Below are positions 25,055-33,319 of a DNA stretch of 64,000 bases, piece by piece; positions within the stretch are counted from its first letter, which is position 1; each line of letters opens with the position of its first letter. The position numbers were made by a program, and so were the translations under genes. Source of the DNA: Eggerthella timonensis (lineage in GTDB: Bacteria > Actinomycetota > Coriobacteriia > Coriobacteriales > Eggerthellaceae); contig NZ_FXXA01000002.1 of NCBI RefSeq assembly GCF_900184265.1, forward strand, positions 1,970,539 through 2,034,538. Reading direction: 5' to 3'. Below the pieces are notes generated by a model. The model ran no database searches, was not told the DNA's origin, and saw only the letters and a program-made list of their open reading frames with translations.

Positions 25055-25471
25055 GTGGAAAAAATCAAGAGAGGCACCGCCTTCTACCAGGCGCATGCCT
25101 GCATGGACAGCTTCATCTGCAAACAGTGCGGCCAGCTCGTCACGCCCGACGAGGCGGGGAGCCGCCATCGCAACCACTGTCCTCAATGCCTGCACAGCCT
25201 GCACGTTGACGAGCGGCCCGGCGACCGGGCGTCCGTGTGCGAAAGCATCATGGAGCCCATCAGCGTGTGGGTGCGCAAAGGCGGGGAATGGGCCATCGTG
25301 CACCGCTGCAAGCGCTGCGGTCACCTGAGCTCGAACCGCATCGCCGCCGACGACAACCCCGTCAAGCTCATGTCCATCGCCGTGAAGCCGCTGGCAGAGC
25401 CGCCGTTTCCCCTCGAGAGCCTGCGGGCGGACGCGCCCGGCGCGCAGGCGCGCGAGGGAGGCGAGGCGTGA
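25055..25471 (+). CDS. RNHCP domain protein
   Basis: A 138-residue protein starting at GTG 25055 after TGGGAG. It has paired zinc-ribbon-like motifs CKQCGQLV and CKRCGHLSSNRIAADDNP, with the family-defining RHRNHCPQC between them. RNHCP proteins are small cytoplasmic zinc proteins of unproven function, often near ribosome-related genes. Here it overlaps rsgA by one base (TGATG), so a ribosome-associated role is plausible. It is preceded by a structured leader. Confidence 0.85.
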   Translation: MEKIKRGTAFYQAHACMDSFICKQCGQLVTPDEAGSRHRNHCPQCLHSLHVDERPGDRASVCESIMEPISVWVRKGGEWAIVHRCKRCGHLSSNRIAADDNPVKLMSIAVKPLAEPPFPLESLRADAPGAQAREGGEA

Positions 25472-26541
25472 TGGCGGCCGTCGACCTGCGCGCCTACGGC
25501 GTGACCGACGCGATCATGCAGCGGGCGCGCGAGGCGTCCGGCTTGGAGGACCCCGTCGTGGGGCGCGTCCTGTCCCAGGCCCACGAGCTGTACCGCGTCG
25601 TCGGCGAGCAGGGCGAGCTCTTCGCCGAAACGGCGGGCAAGCTGCGCCATGCCGCCCGTTCGGCCGCCGACTTTCCGGCGGTTGGCGATTTCGTCCTGTT
25701 GGACCGTGCGGACGACGCGGGCGGGCGCGCCATCGTCTCGCAGGTGCTTCCGCGCACGAGCGCCTTCATGCGCAAGGCGGCCGGCGCGTCGTTCGAGCAG
25801 CAGGTGGTGGCGGCCAATATCGACACCGCGTTTCTGTGCATGTCGCTCGTCGGGGACTTCAACCTGCGGCGGCTCGAGCGCTACCTCGCGCTCGCGTGGG
25901 AGGGCGGGGCGGTGCCCGTCGTGGTGCTGACGAAGGCCGATGCGTGCGACAGCCTGGAGCGACGGCTGCGCGCCGTGCAGTCGGTGGCCTTCGGCGTCGA
26001 CGTGCTGGCCGTGTCGTCGATGGAGGAGGGCGGCTTCGAGGCCGTGCGCCCCTACCTGCAGCCCGGCAGGACCGTCGCGCTTCTGGGTTCGTCGGGCGTG
26101 GGCAAGTCGACGCTGGTCAACCGCTTGCTGGGGGAGGACGTCCTCGAAACGCGCGACGTGCGCGCCGACGGCCGCGGCCGTCATGCCACCACGCGCCGCC
26201 AGCTCGTGCTGCTACCGGGAGGCGGCCTCGTGATGGACACGCCCGGCATGCGGGAGCTGGGGCTGAGGGACGTTGCCGAGGGCCTCGAGCAGGGGTTCGC
26301 CGACGTGGAGCGCCTGTTCGCCTCGTGCCGGTTCTCGAACTGCACCCACACCTCCGAGCCGGGGTGCGCCGTCTACGAGGCCATCGCGGACGGCGAGCTG
26401 TCCGAGCGCCGCTGGCAGGCGTACCGCAAGCTGAAGGCCGAGGCCGCGTTCGCCGAGGACAAGGCCGGCTACCTCGCCCAAAAGGAACGCAGGTACAAGG
26501 ACATATCGAAGGCCGTGAGGCGCCTGCCCGCGAAGCGCTGA
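25471..26541 (+). CDS. rsgA: ribosome small subunit-dependent GTPase A
   Basis: A 356-residue circularly permuted GTPase. An OB-fold comes first (PAVGDFVLLDR), then the G motifs in permuted order: TKAD (G4), GSSGVGKSTLVN (G1), a switch region RGRHATTRRQL, and DTPGMRELGL (G3). The zinc motif follows as C-x4-C-x-H-x5-C (CRFSNCTHTSEPGC). RsgA assists late 30S maturation. I use ATG 25471, overlapping the RNHCP stop. The protein is full length. Confidence 0.95.
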   Translation: MAAVDLRAYGVTDAIMQRAREASGLEDPVVGRVLSQAHELYRVVGEQGELFAETAGKLRHAARSAADFPAVGDFVLLDRADDAGGRAIVSQVLPRTSAFMRKAAGASFEQQVVAANIDTAFLCMSLVGDFNLRRLERYLALAWEGGAVPVVVLTKADACDSLERRLRAVQSVAFGVDVLAVSSMEEGGFEAVRPYLQPGRTVALLGSSGVGKSTLVNRLLGEDVLETRDVRADGRGRHATTRRQLVLLPGGGLVMDTPGMRELGLRDVAEGLEQGFADVERLFASCRFSNCTHTSEPGCAVYEAIADGELSERRWQAYRKLKAEAAFAEDKAGYLAQKERRYKDISKAVRRLPAKR

Positions 26542-26583
26542 CGTGCGGGCAGCGCCGCCGCCCAGCTGTTCCCCTCCTCGTTT

Positions 26584-26618
26584 GCAACCAGATGATATCG
26601 ATGATATCATCTGGTTGC
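26584..26618. promoter_or_regulatory. 35-bp near-perfect palindromic operator of the toxin-antitoxin pair
   Basis: The arm GCAACCAGATGATATC, a 3-base centre and its exact complement lie 22 bp before the antitoxin start. This fits an autoregulatory operator for a ribbon-helix-helix antitoxin. Confidence 0.75.
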
Positions 26619-26639
26619 TCCTCAAGAGGAAGGATCGTC

Positions 26640-26882
26640 ATGACGGACCTGCTCATTCGAAATCTCGATCGTCGCGCCAAAGATGCGCTTGTCGCGCGCG
26701 CGGCGAAGAACGGTCGCTCCCAGCAAGCTGAAGCGCGGGCGATCCTCGAATCCGCTCTGCAGTCCGAACCGCGCGACTGGGTGTTGATGCTCCGGAGGGC
26801 CGCTGCGTCGGCGGACGGCATCGAGATCGAAGCTCCCGAGCGCCATCCCGCTCGCCCGTTCGACGGGGCGGGCTGGCTATGA
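26640..26882 (+). CDS. FitA/VapB-like ribbon-helix-helix antitoxin
   Basis: An 80-residue protein beginning MTDLLIRNLDRRAKDAL, with a ribbon-helix-helix DNA-binding opening followed by AKNGRSQQAEARAILE, typical of FitA-type antitoxins. The C-terminal tail (ERHPARPFDGAGWL) would wrap the toxin. Start ATG 26640 follows AGAGGAAGG. It overlaps the toxin start by 4 bases (ATGA). The 35-bp palindrome upstream is the probable binding site of the antitoxin or toxin-antitoxin complex. Confidence 0.85.
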   Translation: MTDLLIRNLDRRAKDALVARAAKNGRSQQAEARAILESALQSEPRDWVLMLRRAAASADGIEIEAPERHPARPFDGAGWL

Positions 26883-27298
26883 GATACGTTGTCGACACGA
26901 ACGTGGTTTCGGAGCTGATGAAACCCCTCCCTTCGCCCGACGTCATCGACTGGTTCTTCGATCATGAGGGAGAGGTGTACCTGACTTCGGTAACCGTCAA
27001 GGAGCTGTACTTCGGCATGCTGCGCCTGCCTGAAGGAAAGCGCCGTCGGCTCTTGGAGGAGGCGATCTCGGCAATCGTTATGGATTGTTCCGACAAGACG
27101 TTCCCATTCGACGCGTTCAGTGCGTTTCTCTGCGCGCGCCTGCACGACCGTGCCCTTTCGAGCGGTCGTGTGCCCACCATCGAAGACTTGATGATCGCTG
27201 CGATATGCCAACGCAACGAGGCGATCCTCGCAACGCGCAACGTACATGATTTCGATTACCTCGGCATCGAGATGGAGAACCCTTTCGAGCCTCGATAG
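26879..27298 (+). CDS. PIN-domain toxin (FitB/VapC type)
   Basis: A 139-residue PIN-domain ribonuclease. The acidic residues of the metal site are visible: the N-terminal Asp in VVDTNVVSE, Glu in TVKELYFG, Asp in TIEDLMIAA and the terminal Asp in VHDFDYL. PIN toxins cut RNA, often tRNA or rRNA, when released from the antitoxin. The length and all catalytic positions look intact, so it is probably active. Its start overlaps the antitoxin stop. It is convergent with the alcohol dehydrogenase gene, with a shared inverted repeat at 27299-27336. Confidence 0.88.
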   Translation: MRYVVDTNVVSELMKPLPSPDVIDWFFDHEGEVYLTSVTVKELYFGMLRLPEGKRRRLLEEAISAIVMDCSDKTFPFDAFSAFLCARLHDRALSSGRVPTIEDLMIAAICQRNEAILATRNVHDFDYLGIEMENPFEPR

Positions 27299-27336
27299 GC
27301 GAACGGGCGGCGCGAATGCTTGCGGCGCCCGTTCGC
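27299..27336. terminator. bidirectional hairpin between toxin and alcohol dehydrogenase genes
   Basis: GCGAACGGGCG (27299-27309) and its exact complement (27326-27336) lie between two convergent stops. Confidence 0.55.
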
Positions 27337-27350
27337 GCACGTTGCCCCTG

Positions 27351-28517
27351 TTACTTGCTGGCTTCGAGCACGGCCACGATCTCGTCGCGGTCGAGCACGT
27401 GGTAGCCGCCGTCCATGACGAAGGAGCCGTCGGCGATGCCGTCGATCATATCGTCGGTCACGCCCAGCTCGGAGATGCTCATCACGAGCCCCAGCTCGCG
27501 CATCCAGTCCTCCATGCGCTCGAGGCCCTCGGCGGCCGTCTCTTCGTCGGTCTTGCCGGAGGCGTCCACGTCCCACACCGCGGTGGCGAACCGGGCGAAC
27601 TTCGGCAGGCCGTAGGGCATGACGAGTCGGTAGTACGCCGGCGAGATCGCCGACAGCGTCATGCCGTGCGTGGCGTCGGTGTACGCGCCGATGGACTGGC
27701 CGATCATGTGCACCATCCAGTCGGTGGACTTGCCCTTCGCGATGAGCGTGTTCAGCGCCCAGGCGGACGTCCACATGATGTTGCTGCGCGCCTCGTAGTC
27801 CTGCGGGTCGACCGCGGCGATGCGCGACGAGTGCACGAGCGAGCGCATGAGGCCCTCGGCAAGGTAATCCGACGTGTTGTCGTCGTCGCCTGAGAAGTAC
27901 TGCTCCAGGATGTGCGACATCACGTCGAAGATGCCGGCGACCATCTGGTAGCGCGGCACGGTGAACGTGAGGCGCGGGTTCAGGATGGCGAACTTCGGGA
28001 ACACCTCCTCGCCGAACACGTGGCCGATTTTCTGCTTCGTCGCGCGGTTCGTGATCACCGAGCCGCCGTTCATCTCGGAACCGGTCCCCACCATAGTCAG
28101 CACGCTGCCTACGGGGATGATGCGGTTGTCCGGCTCCTCGAGGCGCGCGAAGTACTTCTCCCACGGGTCCTCGTCGCACCAGGCCGACACGCTCACGGCC
28201 TTCGCGTAGTCCACCACCGAGCCGCCGCCCACGGCCAGGATCAGGTCGACGTCGTTGTCGCGCGCGACCGCGCAGCCCTCGTAGAGCTTCTCCACGGTGG
28301 GGTTCGGCATGACGCCCGGCACCTCGAACACCTCCTTGCCGGCGGCTTCGAGGATGCCGCGCACCTCGTCGTAGAGGCCGGTCTTCTTGATGGAGCCGCC
28401 GCCGTACGCCAGCAGCACGCGGTCGCCGTAGCGGGCCAGCTCCCCGGGCAGGGAGTCGAGCGCGTCCTCGCCGAAGTACAGCTTGGTGGGGTTCGCATAA
28501 CTGAACGTTCCTAACAT
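27351..28517 (-). CDS. iron-containing alcohol dehydrogenase (BDH/YqhD-like)
   Basis: A 388-residue group III alcohol dehydrogenase. The cofactor region YGGGSIKKTGLYDEV and AVGGGSVVDYAKAVS, then VPTVGTGSEMN-like LTMVGTGSEMNGGSVI, and metal ligands in the later Asp/His segments (TDWMVHMIGQSIGAYTDATHGMTL) are present. This matches butanol dehydrogenase/YqhD-type NADPH aldehyde reductases, which detoxify reactive aldehydes. I chose ATG 28517 because AGGAG lies 6 bases upstream; ATG 28523 would abut it. It is driven by MerR-type promoter copy F, consistent with an electrophile response. Confidence 0.92.
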   Translation of the reverse strand: MLGTFSYANPTKLYFGEDALDSLPGELARYGDRVLLAYGGGSIKKTGLYDEVRGILEAAGKEVFEVPGVMPNPTVEKLYEGCAVARDNDVDLILAVGGGSVVDYAKAVSVSAWCDEDPWEKYFARLEEPDNRIIPVGSVLTMVGTGSEMNGGSVITNRATKQKIGHVFGEEVFPKFAILNPRLTFTVPRYQMVAGIFDVMSHILEQYFSGDDDNTSDYLAEGLMRSLVHSSRIAAVDPQDYEARSNIMWTSAWALNTLIAKGKSTDWMVHMIGQSIGAYTDATHGMTLSAISPAYYRLVMPYGLPKFARFATAVWDVDASGKTDEETAAEGLERMEDWMRELGLVMSISELGVTDDMIDGIADGSFVMDGGYHVLDRDEIVAVLEASK

Positions 28518-28566
28518 GTGCATCTCCTATCGCGAATCACGATCGTTCGTCGTTGCTTCGACGCCT

Positions 28567-28597
28567 ATCATGAACCCTGGAGCGCGCTCCAAGTCAA
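28567..28597 (-). promoter_or_regulatory. MerR-type promoter, copy F (alcohol dehydrogenase)
   Basis: On the minus strand TTGACT (28592-28597), 19 bp, CATGAT (28567-28572). The spacer begins with the dyad TGGAGCGCGCTCCA. Confidence 0.72.
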
Positions 28598-28616
28598 GGG
28601 GAAAGTTCTTCGGCGC

Positions 28617-28650
28617 GAAAAAAGCCCGGCGCTGCGAGCGGCCGGGCTTG
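28617..28650 (-). terminator. intrinsic terminator of ahcY
   Basis: A GC-rich stem (AAGCCCGGC with its partner GCCGGGCTT) is followed on the minus strand by a T-run (28617-28622). It lies 33 bases after the ahcY stop. Confidence 0.75.
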
Positions 28651-28682
28651 GGATCGAGCGGAACGAGTTCGAGGCGAAAAGC

Positions 28683-29942
28683 CTACAGCGTCTCGAAGTT
28701 CCAGGAGTTCATGTACGCGATCTGCTCCTCGGTGAGCTCGTCGATCTCGATGCCGAGGGTCGCGAGCTTCACGCGGGCCACGCCGTCGTCGATGGCGGAC
28801 GGCACGTCGTACACCTTGTTCTCCAACTCGCTCGCGTGCTGGAACAGGTACTCGGCGGCCAGCGCCTGGTTCGCGAAGCTCATGTCCATGACGGATGCGG
28901 GGTGCCCCTCGGCGCACGACAGGTTCACGAGGCGTCCTTGCGCCAGCACGATGACCGTGCGGCCGTCGGCGAGCGTGTACTCCTCGACGAGCGGCTTGAT
29001 CTCCTCTTTCTTCACGGCGTTGGCCTCGAGCCACTCGAGGTTGATCTCGGAGTCGAAGTGCCCCGAGTTGCAGATGATCGCGCCGTCCTTCATGTTCTCG
29101 AAGGCCGGGCCGTCCACCACCTTGCAGTTGCCCGTCACGGTCACCCACACGTCGGCGAGACGCGCCGCCTCGGCCGCGGGCATCACCTCGTAGCCCTCCA
29201 TGTGCGCCTCGAGCGCCTTGAGCGGGTCGACCTCGCACACGACGACGCGCATGCCCATGCCCTTCGCGCGCAGGGCCAATCCGCTGCCGCAGTAGCCGTA
29301 GCCCGAGATCACGATGGTGCGGCCGCACAGCAGGCGGTTCGTGGCGCGCACGATGCCGTCGAGGGTGGACTGGCCGGTGCCGTAGTGGTTGTCGAAGCAG
29401 TGCTTCGTGTTGGCATCGTTGATGTTGAATACGGGGTAGGCGAGCGTCCCCTCGGCCGCCATGGACATGAGGCGCACGACGCCCGTCGTGGTCTCCTCGG
29501 TGCCGCCCACCACGTGCGCCAGCTTGTCGGTGAACTTCGTGTGCAGCGCCGTGTCGAGGTCGGCGCCGTCGTCCATGATGATCTGCGGGTCGGTGGCGAT
29601 GACGGCCTCGATGTGGCGGTTGTAGGTGTCGGCGTCCTCGCCGGCGACGGCGAACACGTCGATGCCGAAGTCGCGCACGAGCGAGGCGGCGGTGTCGTCC
29701 TGGGTGGACAGCGGGTTCGAAGCGCACAGCGTGACGTGCGCGCCGGAGGCCGTGAGCGCGCGCATGAGGTTCGCCGTCTCGGTGGTCACGTGCATGCAGG
29801 CGCCGATGCGCACGCCCTCGAGGGGCTTCTCGCGCTCGAAGCGCTCGCGGATGGACGCGAGCACGGGCATGTCGCGGTCGGCCCACTCGATGCGGGCGAG
29901 GCCCTCGTCGGCCAGCGCGATGTCTTTGATGTCGTAGTTCAA
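28683..29942 (-). CDS. ahcY: adenosylhomocysteinase
   Basis: A 419-residue enzyme that splits S-adenosylhomocysteine to adenosine and homocysteine. It has MHVTTETANLMRAL, the NAD loop SGYGYCGSGLALRAKGMG, and the C-terminal EGHPASVMDMSFANQAL stretch. Length and motifs match the shorter archaeal/Thermotoga-like branch, some members of which prefer S-inosylhomocysteine; that choice cannot be settled here. Start ATG 29942. It is transcribed alone, with a terminator just after its stop. It is needed to recycle methyl-donor by-product in a cell with several radical SAM and methyltransferase proteins. Confidence 0.93.
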   Translation of the reverse strand: MNYDIKDIALADEGLARIEWADRDMPVLASIRERFEREKPLEGVRIGACMHVTTETANLMRALTASGAHVTLCASNPLSTQDDTAASLVRDFGIDVFAVAGEDADTYNRHIEAVIATDPQIIMDDGADLDTALHTKFTDKLAHVVGGTEETTTGVVRLMSMAAEGTLAYPVFNINDANTKHCFDNHYGTGQSTLDGIVRATNRLLCGRTIVISGYGYCGSGLALRAKGMGMRVVVCEVDPLKALEAHMEGYEVMPAAEAARLADVWVTVTGNCKVVDGPAFENMKDGAIICNSGHFDSEINLEWLEANAVKKEEIKPLVEEYTLADGRTVIVLAQGRLVNLSCAEGHPASVMDMSFANQALAAEYLFQHASELENKVYDVPSAIDDGVARVKLATLGIEIDELTEEQIAYMNSWNFETL

Positions 29943-30101
29943 GGGTTTGCCTCCGTTGACATAAGGGGACGTGGGATTCTCGATCTCTCAGATTATCATA
30001 GCCGAGCCGACCCATTTATGAAGTTCGTATGCAGAACCTTTGTGAATACCGGTGTTTTATCGCCTCAAATTCGGAAGAAACGGTAACGAACGGACTCGTT
30101 G

Positions 30102-30306
30102 TTGCCCCGAACGGCCGCCCACCCGCTATAATCTGTCCAGCTTGGAACGCATAAGCAGCCTGCGCGTCATCGGCCGGGCTCGTCGGCGTTCCGCACAACC
30201 CTCAGACGAAACCGAACAACACCAAGGGGGCGGAGCGCGACCCGTGCAAGACGGGTGCGCGATGGCACGGTCGCAGGAAGGTTCGCGGCCCGACAAAGGA
30301 GCAAAG
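30102..30306 (+). promoter_or_regulatory. promoter and long structured leader of the glycosyltransferase gene
   Basis: TTGCCC (30102-30107), 19 bp, TATAAT (30127-30132). A leader of about 170 nt follows. GGAACGC (30145-) can pair with GCGTTCC near 30187, and GCGC-G-ACCCGT / ACGGGTGCGC (about 30236-30262) forms a 10-bp bulged hairpin. AAAGGAG precedes the GTG start. With the featureless stretch 29943-30101 this covers the 364-bp gap. Confidence 0.5.
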
Positions 30307-31641
30307 GTGCTGGACCAGTTTTTTTCGCAGATCTCGTTCGTTGATATATTCAACTTCTGCGTGTTTCTCACGTTCACGATCTGCTACACGTATCAGCTGT
30401 ACTACGTGTTCGTGGTGCTGACGCGCAAGCCCAAGGTTCTCACGGCGAAGAAGAACCACAAGTTCGCCGCGGTCATCTCCGCGCGAAACGAGAGCGCCGT
30501 CATCGGCGACCTCATCCATTCCATCAAGGTGCAGAACTACCCCTCCGAGCTCATCGACGTGTTCGTCATCGCCGACAACTGCACGGACGACACCGCCGAA
30601 GTGGCCCGCGAGGCCGGCGCCATCGTGTTCCCCCGCACGAACGACAAGGAAGTGGGCAAGGGCTACGCGCTCGATTACGGCTTCCAGTGCATCCGCGAGC
30701 GCTACGCCGACAAGGGCTACGAGGCGTTCTTCGTGTTCGACGCCGACAACGTGCTCGACGTGAACTACTTCCGCGAGATGAACAAGACCTTCGACAACGG
30801 CGCGAAGGCCTCCACCAGCTACCGCAACTCCAAGAACTACGACTCCAACTGGATCTCCGCCGGATACGCCGTGTGGTTTCTGCGCGAGGCCAAGTTCCTG
30901 AACCAGGCGCGCCTCACGCTCAACACGAGCTGCGCCGTATCGGGCACGGGCTTCTTCATCGCCGCCGACATCATCGAGAGGAACGGCGGCTGGAAGTGGC
31001 ATCTGCTCACCGAGGACATCGAGTTCTCGGCGAACAGCATCCTCGAGGGCACGCGCATCAGCTACACGCCCACGGCCATCCTCTACGACGAGCAGCCCAT
31101 CACGTTCCGCGACTCGTGGAACCAGCGCTTCCGCTGGGCCAAGGGCTTCTACCAGGTGTTCTGGCACTACGGCGCCCGCCTGGCGAAGGGCATCGCCGTG
31201 AACCCGAAGGGCGCGCGCTTCGCCTGCTACGACATGCTCATGACCATCGCGCCGGGCATGCTGCTGACCATCGTGTCGGTGCTGTTCAACGCCATCATCG
31301 TGTTCCTCAGCCTCACCGGCGCCATGTCCACGGGCATCATGGTGGCCTCGTCGCTGTCGTCCATCCTGTTCTGCCTGATGAACTACTTCATCTTCATGTT
31401 CATGTTCGGCGTGCTCACCACGTTCGTGGAATGGGATTCCATCCGTTCCACCACGGGCAAAAAGGTGCTGTACATGTTCACGTTCCCCGTGTTCATGATG
31501 ACCTACATCCCCATCGCGCTCGTCGCCCTCGTGAAGAAGTGCAACTGGAAGCCCATCAAGCACAGCATCTCGGTGGACGTGGCCGAGCTCTCCGACGCCG
31601 CCAGCGCCGCCCCCCAGAAGCAGCGCGAGCGCATCATCTAG
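30307..31641 (+). CDS. membrane glycosyltransferase, family 2
   Basis: A 444-residue protein starting at GTG 30307 (AAAGGAG upstream). One N-terminal membrane helix (VDIFNFCVFLTFTICYTYQL region) is followed by a GT2 domain with IADNCTDDT, FDADN (DxD), the acceptor-site TEDIE and QRFRWAKG (Q/RxxRW). Four or more C-terminal helices come after it. This is the processive-type layout of NodC/BcsA-like synthases, so it probably makes or extends a surface polysaccharide from nucleotide sugars at the membrane. It is monocistronic, with a structured leader and a strong terminator. No partner polysaccharide genes are adjacent. Confidence 0.9.
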   Translation: MLDQFFSQISFVDIFNFCVFLTFTICYTYQLYYVFVVLTRKPKVLTAKKNHKFAAVISARNESAVIGDLIHSIKVQNYPSELIDVFVIADNCTDDTAEVAREAGAIVFPRTNDKEVGKGYALDYGFQCIRERYADKGYEAFFVFDADNVLDVNYFREMNKTFDNGAKASTSYRNSKNYDSNWISAGYAVWFLREAKFLNQARLTLNTSCAVSGTGFFIAADIIERNGGWKWHLLTEDIEFSANSILEGTRISYTPTAILYDEQPITFRDSWNQRFRWAKGFYQVFWHYGARLAKGIAVNPKGARFACYDMLMTIAPGMLLTIVSVLFNAIIVFLSLTGAMSTGIMVASSLSSILFCLMNYFIFMFMFGVLTTFVEWDSIRSTTGKKVLYMFTFPVFMMTYIPIALVALVKKCNWKPIKHSISVDVAELSDAASAAPQKQRERII

Positions 31642-31667
31642 CGCCTCCGACCTGCGATCGGCATGCG

Positions 31668-31698
31668 AAAGCGGCGGGCCTCGGCTCGCCGCTTTTTT
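31668..31698 (+). terminator. intrinsic terminator of glycosyltransferase gene
   Basis: The stem AAAGCGGCG...CGCCGCTTT is followed by TTTT. Confidence 0.8.
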
Positions 31699-31703
31699 GT
31701 TGC

Positions 31704-31758
31704 ATCTTCGCTCCCAAAACACGCTACAGCGCGTGAGGCGTGTTTTGGGAGCGAAGAT
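31704..31758. repeat. perfect 21-bp-arm palindrome with 13-nt loop
   Basis: Arms 31704-31724 (ATCTTCGCTCCCAAAACACG...) and 31738-31758 are exact reverse complements. It lies downstream of the glycosyltransferase terminator in a 315-bp gap that otherwise shows nothing recognisable (31759-31956). Confidence 0.8.
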
Positions 31759-31956
31759 CGTTTGGTTTCGGCGCCGTGGGTGCTGCTCGCTTGCCAGAAG
31801 CGCCTTGCCGAAGAAGTCCGACGTGCGTATCCTGCGGCTCGAACGCGCGATCGGGGGAGGCGGGAAGAGGCAGCGGCCGTGCAGTCGTCGTGCGGCGATG
31901 GACGGCGGCGCACGACCCGTAGGATGCGCGACGCTCCCCTCGGAGCGTCGGGCCCC

Positions 31957-32781
31957 TTACCAGACGCGGGCGAAGGTGAGGCAGCGGACGGTTCGGGCTC
32001 CGGCCGCGCGGACGGCGTCGGCAGCGGCGAACAGGGTGGCGCCGGTAGTGTACACGTCGTCGATCACGATCGCCGAAGGCGGCGCGCTCGCGCCCGGCAG
32101 GGGGATGAAGCGGCCCTCCATGTTCGCCAAGCGGCCGCGACGGGCGAGGGCGCGCTGGTCGCGGGCGCGCGGCGGGGCCAGCAGGGGCGCCGCATCGAGG
32201 CCGAGGCAGGAGGCCACGGCGGCCGCCAGCTCCGCCCCGTGGTCGAAGCCGCGCCGCCGCACGGCGGCGGCGGTGGCGGGCACGGGCACGACGACGGGTT
32301 GCTCGGCCCGCCACGACGGCAGCACCATCGGGGCCATGAGCGCGGCCATGGCCCCGGCGAGCCGCCTTTCCCCGGCATCCTTCCAGGTGCGCACGATGCG
32401 CGCAGCGGCGTCGTCGAAGGCGACCGCGCTCGCGCAGGCGTCGAAGGGCGGCTCTTCGCGCCCGGAGGAGGCCAGCATCACGTCGTTGCACTCGCTGCAC
32501 TGCACACGACCGAAAGGAGCGCCGCAGCGCGGGCAGGCGCGCCACCAGTCGATATGCTGGAGGTTGAGGCTGCACGGCGCGCACAGCACCTCGCCGGGCG
32601 TGTCGCACGCGGCGCAGCGGGTGGGCCACAGCGTCTCGGCGATGGCCTCGGCTGCGCCCCTCCCGTATCGGCGCGTGGCCTGGGCCATGCGGCTTCGGCG
32701 CGGGGCGGGCGGGCGCGCGGCGCCGCCGCCGCGGGAGCGTGGCGCGGATGCGAGGGCGGTTGCTGCGTCTGCGTTCTTCAT
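31957..32781 (-). CDS. comF: ComF-family phosphoribosyltransferase-like protein
   Basis: A 274-residue protein. The N-terminal zinc-ribbon-like cysteines (CAACDTPGEVLCAPC and CPRCGAPFGRVQCSEC) and the C-terminal PRPP-binding motif AIVIDDVYTTGAT are those of ComF/GntX. ComF works with ComFA in DNA uptake or recombination at the inner membrane; many bacteria carry it without known competence. Start at 32781; ATG 32688 is an alternative that would remove a basic Ala-rich extension. No other competence gene is nearby. Confidence 0.85.
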   Translation of the reverse strand: MKNADAATALASAPRSRGGGAARPPAPRRSRMAQATRRYGRGAAEAIAETLWPTRCAACDTPGEVLCAPCSLNLQHIDWWRACPRCGAPFGRVQCSECNDVMLASSGREEPPFDACASAVAFDDAAARIVRTWKDAGERRLAGAMAALMAPMVLPSWRAEQPVVVPVPATAAAVRRRGFDHGAELAAAVASCLGLDAAPLLAPPRARDQRALARRGRLANMEGRFIPLPGASAPPSAIVIDDVYTTGATLFAAADAVRAAGARTVRCLTFARVW

Positions 32782-32858
32782 CCTTCGAGGATAGCACGGG
32801 GCGTTCCACGCGCCGCACACCGCGCTCTTGCGTTTCGCACCCGCCGATCCAGCGCGGA

Positions 32859-32965
32859 TTCCACGCGCATCCTACGCGGATTCCACGTTCCCTGCCGCCG
32901 GTTCCCACGCGCATCTTGCGCCGCTTCCGCGCGCATCTCGCGAGCATCCCGCGAGCATCCCACGC
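32859..32965. repeat. degenerate short direct repeats
   Basis: TTCCACGCGCATC-like units recur at about 32859, 32902 and 32925 and run into CGCGAGCATCC doublets at 32940-32960. No gene is seen. This is the upstream part of the 538-bp gap 32782-33319. Confidence 0.5.
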
Positions 32966-33050
32966 CCCGGCACCGTCGTCGCGCGGTCGGCGCGACGACG
33001 GTCCGCCGCGATGGCGGCGTTGCGCTATTCCGCAGATTCTGCCGGTGCGC

Positions 33051-33319
33051 TTCCGACCCAATTCATCATCTGATACACTAGCGATGCTTCTTTCGAGTCT
33101 GTAGTTGCGGGTTTTTCAACCTCAGTCCACGGCAGATGCGGTCGAAAGGACCCACGTAAGCCGCGCGGTTTCCGCGCGACGATCATGGCGTATCCTAGAG
33201 GTAAGCCGCACCGCCCGCGTATCGCGACATCCGGTCGCGACGGGCGAGAGGGCAAGGCGCAAGCTGAGCTCCAGTGCGCGAGTGTGGGGGCAAAGACTAG
33301 GTCAGTCGGAAGAGGCAGC
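33051..33319 (+). promoter_or_regulatory. promoter and structured leader of solute-binding lipoprotein gene
   Basis: A weak TTCCGA, 17 bp, TACACT (33074-33079), then about 235 nt of leader. Stems CGCGCGG-TTT-CCGCGCG (near 33160) and a two-part stem CGCCCG...TCGCGAC / GTCGCGA-CGGGCG (about 33212-33248) suggest a folded RNA. No known riboswitch class was recognised. Confidence 0.45.

Noticed and set aside
26584-26618. GATATC-rich palindrome as a possible mobile-element end or att site
   Set aside because: There is a single copy, its place just upstream of the antitoxin start fits an operator, and no integrase or direct repeat is near.
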